DNA of 64,000 nucleotides from an uncultured Flavobacteriaceae bacterium (GTDB taxonomy: Bacteria; Bacteroidota; Bacteroidia; Flavobacteriales; Flavobacteriaceae). Below the pieces are notes generated by a model. That model had not been told where the DNA came from, searched no databases, and saw nothing but the letters and a program-made list of their open reading frames with translations. Within the stretch, counting starts at the first letter, position 1; every line of letters begins with the position of its first letter. The translations under genes and the position numbers were made by a program. The DNA lies in contig CAJIYH010000006.1 in NCBI GenBank assembly GCA_905181615.1, positions 1 to 64,000 of the forward strand, written 5' to 3'. Positions 60,722 to 64,000 of this stretch are shown here, piece after piece.

Positions 60722-62071
60722 ATGGAAATAATATTTATACTAATCGGATTAATGTTGGGAGGTCTAATAACGTTCTTATGGACTTTAAATAATAAAAAGC
60801 TAAAAGACAAAATTCATACTATTAAAAATGAACAATCTGAATTAAAAGTAAAAAAGGAAGGTTTAGAAAATGAGAATAAATTAAAAGAAGAGAAAATTAA
60901 CAAAACTACTCAGCTTTTGAATGACAAGACATTAGATTATAACTCTCTGAATAAACAATTAGCGACAGAGTTAGCAAATAATAAAGCATTAAGAGAAAAA
61001 CTTGAAACACAAAAACAAGAAATTGAAAATTTAGGAAAAAAATTCAATATTGAGTTTCAGAATATCGCTAATAAAATATTAGAGGAAAAAACTGAAAAAT
61101 TCACGAATGTAAATAAGAAAAGCCTTGAAGTAATATTGAAACCTCTAGCTGACAATATAGATAAGTTTAAAAAACAAGTAGAAGATAGTTATAATAATGA
61201 ATCTAAAGAACGCTTCTCGCTGGGGGAACAAGTCAAAGAGATGGCTAAGCTAAACAAGATCATTAGTGATGAAGCACGGAATCTTACTACTGCTTTAAAA
61301 GGAGAAGCAAAAACACAGGGTAATTGGGGAGAAATGATTCTTGAAAGTATTCTTGAAAAATCAGGTTTGCGAAAAAATGAAACCTATTTTACAGAACATC
61401 AATTACTAGATGATGATGGTAATCCTTTACGAACTGATTCTGAAAATAAAAAAATGCGCCCAGATGTAGTAATTAAATATCCTGATAATAGAAGCGTAAT
61501 AATTGATTCAAAAGTATCATTGAATGCCTTTACTCGATATTTATCATCATCTGATAAAGATGAGCAAGAGCGTGAATTACAGCTACACGTTATTGCTATA
61601 AAAAATCATATAGTTTCGTTAAGCACAAAAGGTTATGACGATTACGACAAAGCCTTAGATTTTGTTATGATGTTCATCCCTAGTGAACCAGCTTACATTG
61701 CCGCTATGCAAGGTGATTCAAACCTATGGAATTACGCATATGACAAGAGAATTTTATTAATGAACCCAACTAATTTAATAACTTCTTTAAAACTCATAGT
61801 TGACTTGTGGAAAAGAGAATATCAAAATGAAAATGCCATAGAAATTGCTAATAGAGGTGCTAAACTTTATGATAAATTTGTAGGATTCGTGATGAACCTT
61901 AAAGATGTAGGAACTCATTTAGTTAAAGCACAAGGAAAATATGAAGATGCTTATAAACAACTGAGAACAGGAAACGACAATTTAGTATTACAGGCGACAA
62001 AACTAAAAAACTTAGGTGTAAAGAATAAAAAAGATTTACCGAACGAATTTAAAACCATAAAAAATGAATAA
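60722..62071 (+). CDS. rmuC: DNA recombination protein RmuC
   Basis: Coiled-coil N-term; GNWGEMILESILEKSGL...MRPDVVIKYPDNRSVIIDSKVSLNAFTRYL. Confidence 0.95.
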   Translation: MEIIFILIGLMLGGLITFLWTLNNKKLKDKIHTIKNEQSELKVKKEGLENENKLKEEKINKTTQLLNDKTLDYNSLNKQLATELANNKALREKLETQKQEIENLGKKFNIEFQNIANKILEEKTEKFTNVNKKSLEVILKPLADNIDKFKKQVEDSYNNESKERFSLGEQVKEMAKLNKIISDEARNLTTALKGEAKTQGNWGEMILESILEKSGLRKNETYFTEHQLLDDDGNPLRTDSENKKMRPDVVIKYPDNRSVIIDSKVSLNAFTRYLSSSDKDEQERELQLHVIAIKNHIVSLSTKGYDDYDKALDFVMMFIPSEPAYIAAMQGDSNLWNYAYDKRILLMNPTNLITSLKLIVDLWKREYQNENAIEIANRGAKLYDKFVGFVMNLKDVGTHLVKAQGKYEDAYKQLRTGNDNLVLQATKLKNLGVKNKKDLPNEFKTIKNE

Positions 62072-62331
62072 AAACACAGATTTAGGATTATTAATCCATC
62101 GCATGCAGTTGGTGGATTAATGTTGTAGCTTGGTATTGCAAAATTAAATGGGGTATCCAACATTGAAGGAATGTTAATTGCAACAGGCCTACGGCATTTT
62201 CAGCTTATGGCGTGTACATCACAGAAATTGTTGCACCCATTTAATTCTTATTGGGTTTAGAACACGTTTGGCTTCTGCTGTTTTTGTATATGGTGCATTG
62301 TTTGCGCAACTGAACATCTTGCATTCCTATA
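62065..62331 (+). pseudogene. Decayed DoxX-family membrane protein
   Basis: Frame-shifted fragments: MNKNTDLGLLIHR / AVGGLML*LGIAKLNGVSNIEGMLIATGLRHF / AYGVYITEIVAPI / ILIGFRTRLASAVFVYGALFAQLNILHSYI. Confidence 0.75.
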
Positions 62332-62677
62332 TCTAAAGCGTCTATTTTGTCTCGATAGGCTCCATCTACAACATCACATATTCCAAATTGTTCTCGTTTC
62401 AAAAAAGACTTACGCTGCTCTATCGCTTGGGTTGTGTTTTTGATAACTGATTTTAAATCATAGAGGCGATTCCAAATTTTCCAAAGCATTCCGTTACTAC
62501 TTCCGTAACAAAAATCTATATCTTGATCGTTATCGCTTCAGTCGAAGATCATGGCGGAGGTAATGTGCCAACAATTAAGCGAGTTGAGTTTTCGAGAATA
62601 TAAGGATGCTTATGGAACCACATAATAGGAATTTGCACTAAAAATAGATATATTAGTTAAAAGTAAATCAACTAGTT

Positions 62678-62782
62678 ATGGGAAAAGGAGATAAAAAAAC
62701 ACGACGAGGAAAAATTAATCTTGGCACTTCTGGTGTAACACGTAACCGAAAAGACAGCAAGAAAAAACGCGCTAAATCTTAG
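62678..62782 (+). CDS. 30S ribosomal protein THX (34 aa, not in ORF track)
   Basis: MGKGDKKTRRGKINLGTSGVTRNRKDSKKKRAKS. Confidence 0.9.
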   Translation: MGKGDKKTRRGKINLGTSGVTRNRKDSKKKRAKS

Positions 62783-63540
62783 CGAATAAAGACAGGCTGC
62801 ATCTCGTTTGTTGTATACTCTTCGCTGTACTGATAACCAGCTACATCAAAATCTTGTAAATCGGATAGGCTTTGGCAGTCGTTATCCAAAACATAGCGTA
62901 CCATAATTCCACGGGCTTTTTTGGCAAAGAAGGAAATTATTTTGAGCTTTCCGTTTTTAAAATCTTTGAACTGCGGAGTTACTATCGGAGCTTCTAATGC
63001 TTTGGTATCGATTGCAGCAAAATATTCGTTGCTGGCAAGGTTTACAAAAAGTTCGTCTTTCTTAAATTCTTCGTTCAACAAACTAGTAACCTTAGTTTTC
63101 CAAAAGTCAGGTAAATTTTTCTTAGTTCCTACGGGGAATTTTGTTCCCATTTCTAAACGGTAGGGTTGAATTAAATCCAAAGGTTTTAATAAACCATACA
63201 AACCCGAAAGAATGCGAAGTTGGCTTTGTAATGCCTCAATTTTTTTTGAATCAAGAGAATAAACATCAAGGCCTGTATAGACATCCCCATCAAAAGCATA
63301 AATTGCAGGGCGGGCATTTTTTGGTGTAAAAGGAAGTTCAAATGCTTGGTTGCGCTCCCAGTTTAGTTGAGATAATTTTTGGGAAATTCCCATCAAGTTG
63401 CCTAAACCAGCAACCGATTTTTTCTTTAGCAATTTATTGATGCGTTCAGATTCAGACAAAAAAACAGACTGAGATGCTTTTGAAGTTGGGAGTTCCTTTT
63501 CAAAATTCAAGGATTTGGCGGGTGAAATAATCATTTTCAT
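62779..63540 (-). CDS. yaaA: Peroxide stress protein YaaA (DUF328/UPF0246)
   Basis: MKMIISPAKSLNFEKELPTSKASQSVFLSES...AIYAFDGDVYTGLD...GLYGLLKPLDLIQPYRLEMGTKF. Confidence 0.94.
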   Translation of the reverse strand: MKMIISPAKSLNFEKELPTSKASQSVFLSESERINKLLKKKSVAGLGNLMGISQKLSQLNWERNQAFELPFTPKNARPAIYAFDGDVYTGLDVYSLDSKKIEALQSQLRILSGLYGLLKPLDLIQPYRLEMGTKFPVGTKKNLPDFWKTKVTSLLNEEFKKDELFVNLASNEYFAAIDTKALEAPIVTPQFKDFKNGKLKIISFFAKKARGIMVRYVLDNDCQSLSDLQDFDVAGYQYSEEYTTNEMQPVFIR

Positions 63541-63619
63541 AGTCCTACAATTTTAATCTAAAGTAAGGGGCTTATTTGAAAAACACAAATGAAATGGATT
63601 TCAACTCTTTATACCTTCA

Positions 63620-64000
63620 TTATAAATTTTTATGAACGGCGTATTGACGCCATTTTTCAAGTGCTAATTCCATGTCGTTTGGAATTTCAGAATCGAACTG
63701 CATCCACTTTCCAGTAACAGGGTGTTCAAAACCAAGAGTCTTTGCATGCAACGCCTGACGGGGTATTAACTTAAAACAATTGTCAACAAATTGCTTGTAT
63801 TTTGTAAAACTCGTCCCTTTAAGAATCGAATCACCACCATACCGTTCGTCGTTAAATAAGGTATGTCCAATGTGTTTCATATGTGCACGAATTTGGTGTG
63901 TTCGTCCCGTTTCTAATTGACATTCCAGAAAGGTCACATAACCCAAACGCTCCAATACTTTGTAATGAGTAACCGCGTTTTTTCCAGCTTCTCCCTCTTC
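63620..64000 (-). CDS. RluA family pseudouridine synthase, C-terminal part; 5' end outside window
   Basis: EEGEAGKNAVTHYKVLERLGYVTFLECQLETGRTHQIRAHMKHIGHTLFNDERYGG; LHAKTLGFEHPVTGKW. Confidence 0.93.
   Translation of the reverse strand, partial: EEGEAGKNAVTHYKVLERLGYVTFLECQLETGRTHQIRAHMKHIGHTLFNDERYGGDSILKGTSFTKYKQFVDNCFKLIPRQALHAKTLGFEHPVTGKWMQFDSEIPNDMELALEKWRQYAVHKNL

Noticed and set aside
62241-62489. 82-aa minus-strand ORF as a real gene
   Set aside because: Its C-terminal third is antisense to the DoxX pseudogene and I recognise no domain; most likely a fortuitous or remnant ORF.

Overview
This looks like a low-GC chromosomal window from a marine Flavobacteriaceae/Bacteroidetes genome. 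It holds a htpG 3' end, housekeeping genes (bcp, queD, idi, prfC), and the large minus-strand operon tuf - tRNA-Trp - secE - nusG - rplKAJL - rpoB - rpoC - DUF3467. It also holds rpsU - xerC/D-like recombinase - hpf - four tRNAs (Thr-TGT, Tyr, Gly, Thr-GGT), a complete trpEGDCFBA operon, rmuC, yaaA and a partial RluA. The order thrU-tyrU-glyT-thrT-tuf-(Trp)-secE-nusG is deeply conserved, but here about 21 kb (~24.9-46.1 kb) separates the tRNA block from tuf. That interval carries MoxR/VWA, an LTA-synthase-like protein, three unlisted miniproteins, a Kazal lipoprotein, an M28 peptidase, a CocE hydrolase, and two mosaic BspA/Ig-like/cupredoxin surface-protein paralogs in an area with recurrent intergenic repeats. 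Further highlights: a trp attenuator (13-aa leader MKRLTNFTAWWNE, terminator, candidate antiterminator); a 27-aa CDGSH-type mini protein missed by the ORF track; a full-strength Shine-Dalgarno before rpsU; and a ComEA-like pseudogene intact in one frame except for four nonsense codons. All calls are by reading the sequence and translations; no database search was run.
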